Assembly (NCBI GenBank): GCA_028279765.1
Contig: JANQND010000029.1
Coordinates: 1-49,954, forward strand
DNA length: 49,954 nucleotides
Origin: Candidatus Nanoarchaeia archaeon
GTDB taxonomy: Archaea > Nanobdellota > Nanobdellia > Woesearchaeales > WJIZ01
Direction of reading: 5' to 3'
Of the stretch, positions 31,520 to 38,831 are shown piece by piece. Under the pieces are notes generated by a model. That model did no database searches. It was not told where the DNA came from and saw only the letters and a list, made by a program, of their open reading frames with translations. The first letter of the stretch is position 1; each line of letters opens with the position of its first letter. Made by a program: the position numbers and the translations under genes.

Positions 31520-32649
31520 AAAAGAGCAGTCGTTCTCAACGCAGGGAATGTGATGTCATTATCATCGGGGCAGGGCCAGCAGGATTAGGAGTTGGAATCA
31601 TCCTAAAAAAATTCGATATGAATTATGTTATATTGGAAAAGCATTCTGTTGGATCTTCGTTTAAGAAATGGCCTAAAGAAACGCGGTTTATCTCTCCTTC
31701 ATTTACGGGAAATTTTTTCAAGATGCCTGATCTGAATGCCATATCTCCCGAAACATCTCCTGCATTTAATCTTCAGACAGAGCATCCCTCTGGAGTTGAG
31801 TTCGCGCAATACCTAGCCCAAGTCTCAGAATTTTATGAGCTGCCAATAGAAACCAACGTAGCAGTAAAGAAGATACAGAAAGAAAAGAATTCATTTACTA
31901 TAGATACAAACAATGGAGAATACAAAAGCACATTTGTCATCTGGACAGCCGGAGAATACCAATATCCTGGAAAGAAATCCTTTGAAGGGAGTGAACTGTG
32001 TACACACTACTCCGAGATTTCCTCTTTCTCAGACCTTGAAGGAAAAGATCGTATTGTAATCGGTGGATATGAATCTGGTTTTGATTCTGCAGTAAATTTA
32101 GTGAAGTTTGGGAAACAAGTGACTGTTCTTGATAGTGCCGATTATTTAGATCTTGTCAATAGCGATTCAAGTTACTCGCTCTCTCCATGTACACGCGATA
32201 GAATAAAAAGCGTTGATGATGGAATAGAGTATCACAAAAAAACCAGAGTGAAAAAAGTTGAATACGAAAAAGGCGAATACAGGATAACAACGACAAAAAA
32301 GAAAACGTTTACCTCAAAACACAAGCCAATTAACTGCACCGGATTTGCGAGCAGCCTCTCACTTGTAGAAGAATTGTTTGATTTTGAGGAAAATTATCCT
32401 CTCCTAACTGAATATGATGAATCCACGAAAACAAAAAATCTGTTCTTAGCAGGACCTCAAGTAAAACACAGAGATGCATTATTTTGCTTTATTTATAAGT
32501 TCAGGCAACGGTTTGCAATTGTTGCTGAACGAATTGCGAAAAAAGTAGGGATTTCTAAAGAGATTATAGAGGAAGTCCTTGAAGAGTATAAACACAACAA
32601 TTTCTATCTTGAGGATTTATCTTGTTGTGACGGGGAGTGTGATTGTTAA
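31516..32649 (+). CDS. FAD-dependent oxidoreductase with C-terminal Cys tail
   Basis: 377 residues. FAD loop VIIIGAGPAGLGVGIILKK (14-32), NAD(P)-binding region IVIGGYESGFDSAVNLVKFG near 175-194 (GGxxSG type) and the final FAD motif NLFLAGPQVKHRDALFCFIY. This two-dinucleotide-fold layout is that of CzcO/FMO-like and YpdA-like flavoproteins. Unusual: it ends LSCCDGECDC, a cluster of four Cys, which could bind metal or act in dithiol exchange. It overlaps the upstream small gene and precedes a small membrane protein by one base. The electron acceptor and substrate are unknown. Confidence 0.85.
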   Translation: MKKSSRSQRRECDVIIIGAGPAGLGVGIILKKFDMNYVILEKHSVGSSFKKWPKETRFISPSFTGNFFKMPDLNAISPETSPAFNLQTEHPSGVEFAQYLAQVSEFYELPIETNVAVKKIQKEKNSFTIDTNNGEYKSTFVIWTAGEYQYPGKKSFEGSELCTHYSEISSFSDLEGKDRIVIGGYESGFDSAVNLVKFGKQVTVLDSADYLDLVNSDSSYSLSPCTRDRIKSVDDGIEYHKKTRVKKVEYEKGEYRITTTKKKTFTSKHKPINCTGFASSLSLVEELFDFEENYPLLTEYDESTKTKNLFLAGPQVKHRDALFCFIYKFRQRFAIVAERIAKKVGISKEIIEEVLEEYKHNNFYLEDLSCCDGECDC

Positions 32650-32650
32650 A

Positions 32651-32914
32651 ATGAAGAAAACAATGGAAATATTAAATTTGGTGGTAGGTTTCGAGTTAAT
32701 TGGTATTGGGTTACTCTATCTTGCCAAAGTCGATATTGCATCTGCTGCAAGTTGGTCTATTTTTGGATGCATGTATATCGTAATGGATAAATACTCCGTT
32801 CTCGAGAAGATGTCAACAAAGCGTAAACTGGTTGAATGGATAAAGTACAGTGCAGCATGGCTGGGATTCGTTATTAGTACCGTGTTTCTGGGGTATGTGG
32901 CGTTTACATTTTAG
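32651..32914 (+). CDS. Small membrane protein
   Basis: 87 residues from ATG 32651, one base after the flavoprotein stop. Three hydrophobic segments: about 6-24, 30-45 (AASWSIFGCMYIVMD) and 62-87. Tight spacing argues for one operon with the two preceding genes, perhaps anchoring the flavoprotein or passing electrons to it. No family recognised. An upstream in-frame start at 32579 exists but lies inside the flavoprotein gene. Confidence 0.65.
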   Translation: MKKTMEILNLVVGFELIGIGLLYLAKVDIASAASWSIFGCMYIVMDKYSVLEKMSTKRKLVEWIKYSAAWLGFVISTVFLGYVAFTF

Positions 32915-32954
32915 AGCATAACAGATGTGTTAAAGCGTCATTCAAGAGAGGAGC

Positions 32955-33491
32955 ATGCTAAATCAGAAAATCTATAAGCAGTTTGTTCGGGGGCTAGAAC
33001 AGTATCTTTGGTATCTCGGTCAAGATACAAGAGATGCTGAAAATAACCTGCTAGAGCAATATGGATTTCGAAAATATCGAACTCCGGGGCATGGAGGCAG
33101 TAGCCGCTATACGATCAAATGGAAATCAAGAACTATTGATCTTCATAGCTTTTGTGTTGGGATTTACGGAAATAATCAAGAGGGATTTCTGTATGTGCGA
33201 GCACATGATAAATCCTATGCGTACCTTGGGAAAAAAGCTCCGCTACCTGGACGTTATAGAAAGACGTTTCTTATCCTTCCTTCAAATAAAGAGAGTAAGA
33301 AACGCTTTTTTACTGCTTCCAGTGTCTTTCTGAAGTGGCTTGAGGATTATGAAAATTGGATCGAAACAAATTATGGAAAAGGCTATCGTCGAAGATGCTA
33401 TAGGAATTATCCTGGCAAGTGGCTCTCGCCAGCTAAGGCCCGCAAATGGTTTCAAGAATATCTCAAATTAGGAGAGATAACGGGAAATTGA
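32955..33491 (+). CDS. Hypothetical basic protein
   Basis: 178 residues starting at ATG 32955 behind a good ribosome site (GAGAGGAG). It is basic and aromatic-rich: RGLEQYLWYLGQDTRDAENN, YGFRKYRTPGHGGSSRYTIK, and a Trp-rich C terminus (GYRRRCYRNYPGKWLSPAKA). The GFRKYRTPGHGGSSRYTIKW stretch looks like a small beta sheet that might bind nucleic acid or sugar. I do not recognise the family. The gene lies in an accessory stretch with neighbours of unknown function. Confidence 0.65.
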   Translation: MLNQKIYKQFVRGLEQYLWYLGQDTRDAENNLLEQYGFRKYRTPGHGGSSRYTIKWKSRTIDLHSFCVGIYGNNQEGFLYVRAHDKSYAYLGKKAPLPGRYRKTFLILPSNKESKKRFFTASSVFLKWLEDYENWIETNYGKGYRRRCYRNYPGKWLSPAKARKWFQEYLKLGEITGN

Positions 33492-33499
33492 AAGTCACC

Positions 33500-33823
33500 A
33501 TGCCCCAACCCTTGCACAATTTTATAATAAAACTATCTGACTCAATTAAAAAAAAATTCATCAAATGGTATACAAAATCGAGAGTATTCAGAAATTTAAG
33601 TAATTCATTAGGCATTGGGTTTGGATCATCATTTATTCACGTGATGGGTGGTGCCTGCCCCTGTTGCGGAAAAGGCGCAAATACTTGTGCAGTAGGAGTA
33701 GGAGGAGCAGGTTTAGTGGGGATATTTTTTGGAGTTTTAGCATTTATCTTTCAAACTCTAAAAGAATCATATGAATGGATAAGAAGCAAAGTCAAATGGA
33801 AAGAAAGGAAGCCAACAAACTAA
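33500..33823 (+). CDS. Small protein with Cys motif and one membrane segment
   Basis: 107 residues from ATG 33500. Residues about 40-55 contain a Gly/Ser-rich segment, GGACPCCGKGANTCAVG holds four Cys of a possible zinc or disulfide knot, and GVGGAGLVGIFFGVLAFIFQ is a membrane helix. The C-terminal 25 residues are basic and cytoplasmic in orientation. It follows the preceding gene by eight bases. An upstream ATG at 33446 overlaps the previous gene and is less likely. Function unknown. Confidence 0.6.
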   Translation: MPQPLHNFIIKLSDSIKKKFIKWYTKSRVFRNLSNSLGIGFGSSFIHVMGGACPCCGKGANTCAVGVGGAGLVGIFFGVLAFIFQTLKESYEWIRSKVKWKERKPTN

Positions 33824-33914
33824 TTTTTCTCGCCAGATATTGCCATTTCTTTACAGTGTTTTAGGTTTACTTACCAATCAAATTGTCCTTATTGAGAATG
33901 GAGATCAATAACAC

Positions 33915-33923
33915 TTATATAAT
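33915..33923 (+). promoter_or_regulatory. TATA box of the small gene at 34025
   Basis: TTATATAAT in 33915-33923; transcription would start near 33945 and give a leader of about 80 nt that contains the hairpin below. Confidence 0.5.
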
Positions 33924-33968
33924 CGGTAATTTTCCATGATAGTACATTTCATGCATCGACCTTATCTG

Positions 33969-34016
33969 CCTCCGAATGTTTCAATTCGGAGGTATGGTCG
34001 TTGTATTTAGGGGAGG
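33969..34016 (+). promoter_or_regulatory. Leader hairpin that may alternate with the ribosome site
   Basis: CCTCCGAAT (33969-33977) pairs perfectly with ATTCGGAGG (33984-33992), loop of six. The same CCTCC could instead pair with GGAGG (34012-34016) of the ribosome-binding site before ATG 34025. Two exclusive pairings suggest translational control; the element is small and untested. Confidence 0.4.
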
Positions 34017-34024
34017 TAAAGAGA

Positions 34025-34201
34025 ATGGAATTGGAATTTTATGATGTAAAATCAAAAAGTAAATTTAAGTCGAGCCAGTTTGAGGTAAGAAAAAAAGATT
34101 CTAAAGGCGTGACACGTTTTTTTGCGGTAACAAAATCTCCAAGTGGGTCACATGAATGCTGGAGAGTTCTTTCAAAAAAACAAGCAGAAGAACTAAAATA
34201 G
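34025..34201 (+). CDS. Small basic protein, 58 residues
   Basis: Starts at ATG 34025 with GGGGAGG eight bases upstream; an earlier in-frame TTG is not needed. MELEFYDVKSKSKFKSSQFE, VRKKDSKGVTRFFAVTKSPS and a Trp-containing end (CWRVLSKKQAEELK). It looks like a single small beta domain rich in Lys, possibly nucleic-acid binding. The GVTRFFAV element is loosely like the TKYFLIP strand of the small paralogs at 10455, but I would not call it homologous. Long leader with a hairpin suggests regulation. Confidence 0.7.
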   Translation: MELEFYDVKSKSKFKSSQFEVRKKDSKGVTRFFAVTKSPSGSHECWRVLSKKQAEELK

Positions 34202-34270
34202 GAATTATAGTTAAGCATTCGTTATAGGATTCTTTAGTACGCAATATCAGCAGAACCAGATAATTGAGAA

Positions 34271-34486
34271 TCAGCTAAACTCCCTAATCGCAAGCTTAAC
34301 ATCCTGCGATTTCACGGTTTTACGGCCTGCGTGCAAAGCAAACTTAGTGGCACGTTGAGAAACCTCTTCTGCCTTTTGCTCGATAATTTCCTTTAGAGCT
34401 ACTTTTGCATCTTCAGAAACCCGCTCTGCTCCTGCCTGCTTAATGATTTTTTCCATCGCTGCCAGGGGGATAAGTCGCTCAGCCAT
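34271..34486 (-). CDS. Archaeal histone (HMf type)
   Basis: 71 residues from ATG 34486, which reads MAERLIPLAAMEKIIKQAGA; a longer in-frame start at 34537 is unlikely because the TATA box (34508-34517) lies 22 bases upstream of the shorter start. The rest (VSEDAKVALKEIIEQKAEEV, then ATKFALHAGRKTVKSQDVKL) is the histone fold with RKTV near the DNA-contacting loop 2. It wraps DNA in dimers or longer polymers. It lies downstream of the SprT-like gene in the same direction, 66 bases apart, with its own promoter. Confidence 0.93.
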   Translation of the reverse strand: MAERLIPLAAMEKIIKQAGAERVSEDAKVALKEIIEQKAEEVSQRATKFALHAGRKTVKSQDVKLAIREFS

Positions 34487-34507
34487 AGAGAAATCAGAAT
34501 ATGCAAC

Positions 34508-34517
34508 TTTTTTAAAA
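34508..34517 (-). promoter_or_regulatory. TATA box of the histone gene
   Basis: TTTTAAAAAA on the minus strand, 22 bases upstream of the histone ATG, which fits a leaderless transcript. Confidence 0.45.
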
Positions 34518-34552
34518 CTTTCCTTTAGGTGCCTCAAATGCGCAAAGAAAAC

Positions 34553-35218
34553 CTAAAAGAAGCGCAAAAAGCGTTTCTGCCGCTTATAACTCCTAATCAG
34601 CTGCCCAATTCTGCTCTCCATTTGATCAAAATTCCTAAATCTTTTCTCCTCTTCTAAGAATTCTTTGGTGTGATGAAAGCTTCTCCCCTTTGTCGTTCGA
34701 AATTTGTGCTTCTTGTGAAGCAATTCATGGTACATAATATAATCCAAGAGATCAGGTTCAGCTTCCTTAAACAGCGTACTGACCGTTACCGTATCGGTTC
34801 CGTACTCATACCTTCCCAGGGTTCGCATAGAATCTGTTCCCCACTCTAAATTGGGGCATTCAATCGAGCCAAAGAAATACTCCTGATCAACTCTATCAAA
34901 AGATGCCCTCAAAACAGGGTCTGTCTTATCTTTAGGAATAGCAAGGTGCACTTTCTTCAAAAAAATTTCATACAGCTCCATAGATTGCGTTTCTATCTTC
35001 GTTTTAAACAGCTTATTCATCAAGTGCTGAATCAAGCCGATTTTCACATCATCGTTGATCCTCTCCCAAGCTCTGCTCAGGGAAACCTCAATGGTTTTTC
35101 CTCTTCGTTTGATGTTTGCATTATAATCACTAAACTTTCCCGAATAATTCAATGAGAAATCAAACTTGCCCAGTTTTGCATCTGGGTAAAGTTCAAGATA
35201 AGCACGCTCAACGATCAT
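34553..35218 (-). CDS. SprT-like zinc metallopeptidase
   Basis: 221 residues from ATG 35218. The zinc site HELLHKKHKF (HExxH with Glu as base) is at about 165-174, with a third likely ligand in FHHTKEF some 18 residues on. Residues 1-90 form a separate N-terminal region. Archaeal and eukaryotic SprT-like proteins digest proteins cross-linked to DNA or ubiquitin-like targets. Position between the histone and aRF1 genes is consistent with a housekeeping role. Assignment to the SprT family is by the HExxH context only; WLM/M48 types are alternatives. Confidence 0.75.
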   Translation of the reverse strand: MIVERAYLELYPDAKLGKFDFSLNYSGKFSDYNANIKRRGKTIEVSLSRAWERINDDVKIGLIQHLMNKLFKTKIETQSMELYEIFLKKVHLAIPKDKTDPVLRASFDRVDQEYFFGSIECPNLEWGTDSMRTLGRYEYGTDTVTVSTLFKEAEPDLLDYIMYHELLHKKHKFRTTKGRSFHHTKEFLEEEKRFRNFDQMESRIGQLIRSYKRQKRFLRFF

Positions 35219-35268
35219 GGGCAAAGAATAAACAAGAACATTTAAGAAATTAACTTTTAATACTAAAT

Positions 35269-36369
35269 CTAATCCTGCACTTCATACCGCAGAATAGCCG
35301 CAACACCGCCCATCTCTTTGAGCTGCGTTCCCTCGCGGGTATCGGTAGAAATCAATAGGACCTCTGATCCTACTTTCTTAGCCTCAGCCTCATACTCATC
35401 AAAGCGCGCATCGTCTACAGAATCAGACAGCAATAATTTCTCAACCGCTCCCATTTGCAGCTTGCGCATCGTATCCGCATCACCATAGGACACTTCTCCC
35501 GGCTTTTTAGACAGTTTGTTAAAGAAAGCCTGCATAATTTTCTTCTCTGAAGCAACTTCCTCTGATGCCAGGACATCCTCCGATTTCTCCAGAAGCTCCT
35601 CCAGGCCGAACTCACCAGTATAGCTCAAGTCCTTAATTGCTATGATCTTATTCTTTAACTCAGTGGTGATATAGCCGCCTTCAACAAACTCATACTTCGT
35701 CGGTCCGGGACCACCCACAATGATTCCTTTCAGCCCCTCATACGTCAGAAACTGCTCTTTAATGTATTCTGCAACTTTTTTATAGTGTTCTTTTGCCGCA
35801 CCCTCGCGCAGGCGAGCAAAACGCGGAGCAGACTGGCCTCCTGCCCGAAACTTTCCAGGAACCTCGCTATGAGTTTTAACTAAAGGAACAATAGACTTCC
35901 CTTTTAACAATGCAATATTAGCATCCCGTCGATCGAGGACAACGAGCCCATAAGCCTCACGGGTGTCCAGCATGGTGCGCAGAACCTCCAGTTTGAAATC
36001 CTTATCACAACGATAAATACGGGTATTCAAAGCAATCGGAGGCTCAATGCTCCACACCTTCAAATCAATCTGGCCTTCGTTAGAAGCTACATTTCCCGAA
36101 TACGCCGCAAGACCATGAGGAGGTGTTTGTTTGAACAGTCGCAAATGCTGGATCATGCGCTCCAGCGCATCAATCACATTCTTGCGCGTTGATGCGGACT
36201 TTATGTTTGTTGCCGTTCCCTGCTCCTGGCTCAAATGATTAATGATCTTATTAATGTCATATCCGGCAGGAATCAGGACAGAGACAAATTCAGTATGGCG
36301 GCCCCTATATTGTTCTAATTCTTTGATGAATTTTTTCAAATCGTGCCGCTCTTTCTCTGTTAATGCCAT
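35269..36369 (-). CDS. prf1: Peptide chain release factor aRF1
   Basis: 366 residues. NIKS (55-58) reads stop codons, GGQ (177-179, in RAGGQSAPRFARLRE) triggers peptide release, and GIIVGGPGPTKYEF begins the middle/C domain. It is about 40-50 residues shorter than most archaeal aRF1 proteins (about 410). The shortening lies in the last domain, where the usual Cys-containing minidomain appears absent. It binds the ribosome together with aEF1A/aRF3-type GTPases. Nothing suggests a damaged gene: the reading frame is intact and the ends are conserved. Confidence 0.95.
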   Translation of the reverse strand: MALTEKERHDLKKFIKELEQYRGRHTEFVSVLIPAGYDINKIINHLSQEQGTATNIKSASTRKNVIDALERMIQHLRLFKQTPPHGLAAYSGNVASNEGQIDLKVWSIEPPIALNTRIYRCDKDFKLEVLRTMLDTREAYGLVVLDRRDANIALLKGKSIVPLVKTHSEVPGKFRAGGQSAPRFARLREGAAKEHYKKVAEYIKEQFLTYEGLKGIIVGGPGPTKYEFVEGGYITTELKNKIIAIKDLSYTGEFGLEELLEKSEDVLASEEVASEKKIMQAFFNKLSKKPGEVSYGDADTMRKLQMGAVEKLLLSDSVDDARFDEYEAEAKKVGSEVLLISTDTREGTQLKEMGGVAAILRYEVQD

Positions 36370-36481
36370 AGTGTATTAAAATGAAGTACGCTTTAAAAAA
36401 GTAACCGTAATCAGGTGCAGAGGGTGCAACCAAAAAAACCGCTTTTCTCTTCACAAAATCGACAATAATTCATCAGTAAGC

Positions 36482-36490
36482 TTTATAAAG
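36482..36490 (+). promoter_or_regulatory. TATA box of tRNA-Pro
   Basis: TTTATAAAG, 28 bases before the tRNA 5' end, the usual archaeal spacing. Confidence 0.6.
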
Positions 36491-36518
36491 AGCCTCCCAT
36501 TCTAAATCTTTCTTCATT

Positions 36519-36623
36519 GGGGCTATAGTGTAGCTTGGCTATCATTTATGGTTTGGGACCATAAGACCCCGGTTCAAAACCACTGATTGCATAAAATCAG
36601 CAGTGAAAGTCCGGGTAGCCCCA
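36519..36623 (+). tRNA. tRNA-Pro(TGG) with a T-loop intron
   Basis: 105 bases. Acceptor GGGGCTA pairs perfectly with TAGCCCC, discriminator A. Anticodon stem TATGG/CCATA, loop TTTGGGA, anticodon TGG. The T stem is CCCGG (36568-36572) with CCGGG (36611-36615) but the loop between is 38 bases: TTCAAA, about 31 extra bases, then T. Removing 36579-36609 restores a normal 7-base loop (TTCAAAT) and a 74-base tRNA. The insert folds into a stem (CACTG/CAGTG plus ATT/AAT with a three-base CAG bulge). This fits an archaeal splicing-endonuclease intron at position 59/60. Exact ends are ambiguous by a few bases. Confidence 0.9.
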
Positions 36624-36666
36624 TTCCAATACAGTTGATCAAAAGCAGATCATTCAAGTAACAAAA

Positions 36667-36921
36667 ATGGCAGAAACAAAAAAAATCGGATCCATGAAAC
36701 GGTTTGGCACCCGCTACGGTAGAACCGTTAAGCATAATTTCGCAAAAATCGAGCATGAGCAGCAAAAACAGCATAAATGCCCTTACTGTGCAAAAACAGC
36801 AGTCAAGCGGCTGAGTACCGGAATCTGGTTTTGCAAGAAATGCAATGCGAAGTTTACCGGAAAGGCATATACTGTTGGCAGTGCGGTAAAGAAAAATCTA
36901 ACTCAGCAGGCAGAGGAATAA
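36667..36921 (+). CDS. rpl37ae: Ribosomal protein eL43 (L37ae)
   Basis: 84 residues. Zinc ribbon CPYCAKTAVKRLSTGIWFC-KKC with Cys38, Cys41, Cys56 and Cys59. N terminus MKRFGTRYGRTVKH and C terminus FTGKAYTVGSAVKK are the L37ae signatures. Large-subunit protein. It is the first gene of an operon with RpoP, Pcc1, prefoldin beta and UPF0147, a widely conserved archaeal order. It starts 44 bases after the tRNA and may be co-transcribed with it. Confidence 0.95.
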   Translation: MAETKKIGSMKRFGTRYGRTVKHNFAKIEHEQQKQHKCPYCAKTAVKRLSTGIWFCKKCNAKFTGKAYTVGSAVKKNLTQQAEE

Positions 36922-36922
36922 A

Positions 36923-37060
36923 ATGGTAGAGTACAAGTGCTTTGAATGTAACAAAAAAGTTGCAACAGATTATCTGAGAAAAAAAGTTCGCTGTCCATAC
37001 TGTGGAAGCAAAATTCTCTTTAAGCCAAGAACGATTACGACAAGCATCAAAGCAAGATGA
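36923..37060 (+). CDS. rpoP: RNA polymerase subunit P (Rpb12-like)
   Basis: 45 residues: MVEYKCFECNKKVATDYLRK, then VRCPYCGSKILFKPR. Four Cys (Cys6, Cys9, Cys24, Cys27) bind zinc. The subunit sits in the assembly platform of RNA polymerase. ATG begins one base after the eL43 stop and the stop overlaps the next start in ATGA, so translation is coupled. The small size makes it easy to overlook. Confidence 0.95.
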   Translation: MVEYKCFECNKKVATDYLRKKVRCPYCGSKILFKPRTITTSIKAR

Positions 37061-37293
37061 AGTATGAGTGCAGAATTTTATGCAGAGATTCGGGCGGTGG
37101 TAACCTTTACAGTGTGATCGAAAAAGATCAGATTCAGAACTCACGATCAGCATTGTCCATCAAAAAAGAGCAGAAAAGCGTAGTGTTTGACATCCAGGCT
37201 AAGGATGCCATCGCTCTTAAAGCATCAGTAAGCAGTGTTATCAAAACACTAACCGTGTATGAGAAAACCAAAAAGCTGGTAGAAAATGGATGA
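37057..37293 (+). CDS. KEOPS subunit Pcc1-like
   Basis: 78 residues. The form MKYECRILCRDSGGGNLYSV followed by IVSVDAKDAIALKASVSSVI-like helix (here FDIQAKDAIALKASVSSVIK) matches Pcc1, a small dimer that joins two Kae1 units in the KEOPS complex that makes t6A on tRNA. In conserved archaeal order it lies between RpoP and prefoldin beta, which supports the call. Overlaps both neighbours by 4 and 8 bases. Confidence 0.8.
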   Translation: MKYECRILCRDSGGGNLYSVIEKDQIQNSRSALSIKKEQKSVVFDIQAKDAIALKASVSSVIKTLTVYEKTKKLVENG

Positions 37294-37615
37294 AAAAAAG
37301 ACAACGGAACAGAAGATAGAACAGCTTCAGCGTTATGAGCAAAGCCTGCAAAGTATTCTGATGCAAAAACAGCAATTTAGATCACAAACTTCTGAAATTT
37401 CTTCTGCCCTGCAGGAGCTTGAGTCAGCAAAAGAGCAGTACAAAATTATCGGTAATATCATGGTCAATGCAAAGAAGGAAGAGCTCAAAAAAGATCTCAC
37501 AGAGTCAAGCGATAAGGCAGAACTGAGGGTAAAAGCCTTAGAGAAGCAGGAAGAGGATATCAAAAATAAAGTAAAGGATCTGCAAAAAGAAATTATGGAA
37601 AACATGAAGGAATGA
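37286..37615 (+). CDS. pfdB: Prefoldin beta subunit
   Basis: 109 residues: two long coiled-coil helices joined by a beta hairpin. Helix one is EQKIEQLQRYEQSLQSILMQ, the hairpin region ELESAKEQYKIIGNIMV, and helix two ends QKEIMENMKE. Archaeal prefoldin is a hexamer (two alpha, four beta) that holds unfolded proteins for the thermosome. Partner alpha subunit is not in the window. It overlaps the Pcc1-like gene by 8 bases. Confidence 0.93.
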   Translation: MDEKKTTEQKIEQLQRYEQSLQSILMQKQQFRSQTSEISSALQELESAKEQYKIIGNIMVNAKKEELKKDLTESSDKAELRVKALEKQEEDIKNKVKDLQKEIMENMKE

Positions 37616-37869
37616 AAATGTCAGAGAATGAGTTTAGCGAAATACAAGCTGTTCTGGAAGATCTTTGTGAGGACAACAGTGTTCCCAAAAATATAAAGAC
37701 TAAATTTCAAACCATGATTGAATCCTTTGACCGGCCTGGTGAGGCGTCTGCAAAGGTAAATGAGGCTTTGCATAACTTGGACGAGATTGGAGATGATACG
37801 AATCTGCAGTCATATGTCCGCACACAAATATGGAATATTGTTTCTATGCTTGAAAAGGTAAGGCCATAG
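37612..37869 (+). CDS. UPF0147 family protein
   Basis: 85 residues, mostly helical. FSEIQAVLEDLCEDNSVPKN, DRPGEASAKVNEALHNLDEI and DDTNLQSYVRTQIWNIVSML are the UPF0147 pattern, an archaea-specific family of unknown function that accompanies prefoldin beta. It starts in an ATGA overlap with the prefoldin stop. Last gene of the eL43 operon. Confidence 0.9.
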   Translation: MKMSENEFSEIQAVLEDLCEDNSVPKNIKTKFQTMIESFDRPGEASAKVNEALHNLDEIGDDTNLQSYVRTQIWNIVSMLEKVRP

Positions 37870-37878
37870 CCCGGCTCC

Positions 37879-38157
37879 TCATTCTAAGCGAGCCATTTCG
37901 TTGAGAACTTCTTGCTCTTCATCCAGGTATTCTTCAAGAGTTATGCGGTCAGTAATATATTTAACCTGAAGGTCTTTAAGCGGGTTATCCAGTTGCTTAA
38001 TGTCGATCACAAGAGAGGATCCGAAGGATTCAGGCTTCTCTTCAGGGATAGTGTCAACGTAATTCTTCCCCCAGCTCATCGTAGCAGTTCCGATAATAAG
38101 CGCAGATACTACTAACAAGACCGTTGCAATAAGGGGGGAGAGCGCTCTTTTATTCAT
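37879..38157 (-). CDS. Archaeal pilin/archaellin-like protein (short)
   Basis: 92 residues. MNKRALSPLIATVLLVVSAL is a class III signal: basic end followed by a hydrophobic helix of about 20 residues, as in archaeal type IV pilins. Residues 27-92 are short and polar with no obvious head domain, so it may be a minor pilin or membrane-anchored fragment. It overlaps by four bases with the stop of the upstream membrane-protein gene. A matching assembly ATPase is not in this window. Confidence 0.7.
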   Translation of the reverse strand: MNKRALSPLIATVLLVVSALIIGTATMSWGKNYVDTIPEEKPESFGSSLVIDIKQLDNPLKDLQVKYITDRITLEEYLDEEQEVLNEMARLE

Positions 38158-38471
38158 TTTTTATTCTTGTGCTTCTTTGTAAGATGCTCTTTTTGTATAA
38201 GCAGGGTGTAAATAAAAATAGTAATAATGATAAACTCAAAGACTGCATTTAAGATACGGGGTGTTGTTAAGATCCCTGCACTGTTAAAGATAGTAAGAAT
38301 TTCTTCAACAATAAATATCACAACAGACAGGAACATGAGTTTCCAAGGCAGTAAAAATACGTTCTTGTTCTGGATAGTAAACAATTTCGCAAAGAGAATA
38401 ACTACTATTAAGACCATGACCAGATTATAATAAGGTGCTACCAGTCCCAGAGATTCAGGTAAGGAGTTCAT
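38154..38471 (-). CDS. Small membrane protein, tandem copy 2
   Basis: 105 residues with three hydrophobic helices and a basic C-terminal tail (LTKKHKNKK). It aligns with its upstream neighbour: LPWKLMFLSVVIFIVEEILT with RAWKVMVIVLFLFVVQQVLG, and AGILTTPRILN with FGIYTSPFLTH. So the pair arose by tandem duplication. ATGA overlaps link it to both neighbours. Family unknown. Confidence 0.65.
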   Translation of the reverse strand: MNSLPESLGLVAPYYNLVMVLIVVILFAKLFTIQNKNVFLLPWKLMFLSVVIFIVEEILTIFNSAGILTTPRILNAVFEFIIITIFIYTLLIQKEHLTKKHKNKK

Positions 38472-38761
38472 CGGTCAACAAGCGAAGTATAAATTTGTAA
38501 AGATAAGGCATAGATAAAGAAAAGGAGGAGGACTGAAACATTTACGTGAGTAAGAAAAGGAGAAGTATAAATGCCAAACGCGCGCAGAGCTCCGAGAACC
38601 TGTTGTACGACAAAAAGAAACAGTACGATGACCATTACTTTCCATGCCCGAAGGCCCCGGCGCTCGTGGCTTTCCTTAAAGAAACTCAACGCAATAAATC
38701 CTGCTACAAAAGAGAGTATCAGGTTTGCAATTTTAAGCATTCCTTCAGTAAAATCTACCAA
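38468..38761 (-). CDS. Small membrane protein, tandem copy 1
   Basis: 97 residues, three hydrophobic helices (about 10-27, 40-60, 68-93). First gene of the unit with the copy at 38154 and the pilin-like gene. Shared pattern with copy 2: W-K-(V/L)-M, then V-(V/E)-(Q/E)-(V/I)-L, and (I)-(Y/L)-T-(S/T)-P. Such three-helix modules resemble the sensor halves of archaeal histidine kinases, but no kinase is attached. Function unknown. Confidence 0.62.
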   Translation of the reverse strand: MVDFTEGMLKIANLILSFVAGFIALSFFKESHERRGLRAWKVMVIVLFLFVVQQVLGALRAFGIYTSPFLTHVNVSVLLLFFIYALSLQIYTSLVDR

Positions 38762-38831
38762 TCTATCACCTGTTTCTTTCGTGTCCTCTGCTTATATAAA
38801 TGTTTCTTTTAGCTTATAGGTGCAATTGGCG

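Noticed and set aside
36573-36610. Broken or pseudo tRNA
   Set aside because: All stems pair, the anticodon loop is normal and a TATA box is correctly placed; an intron explains the long loop.
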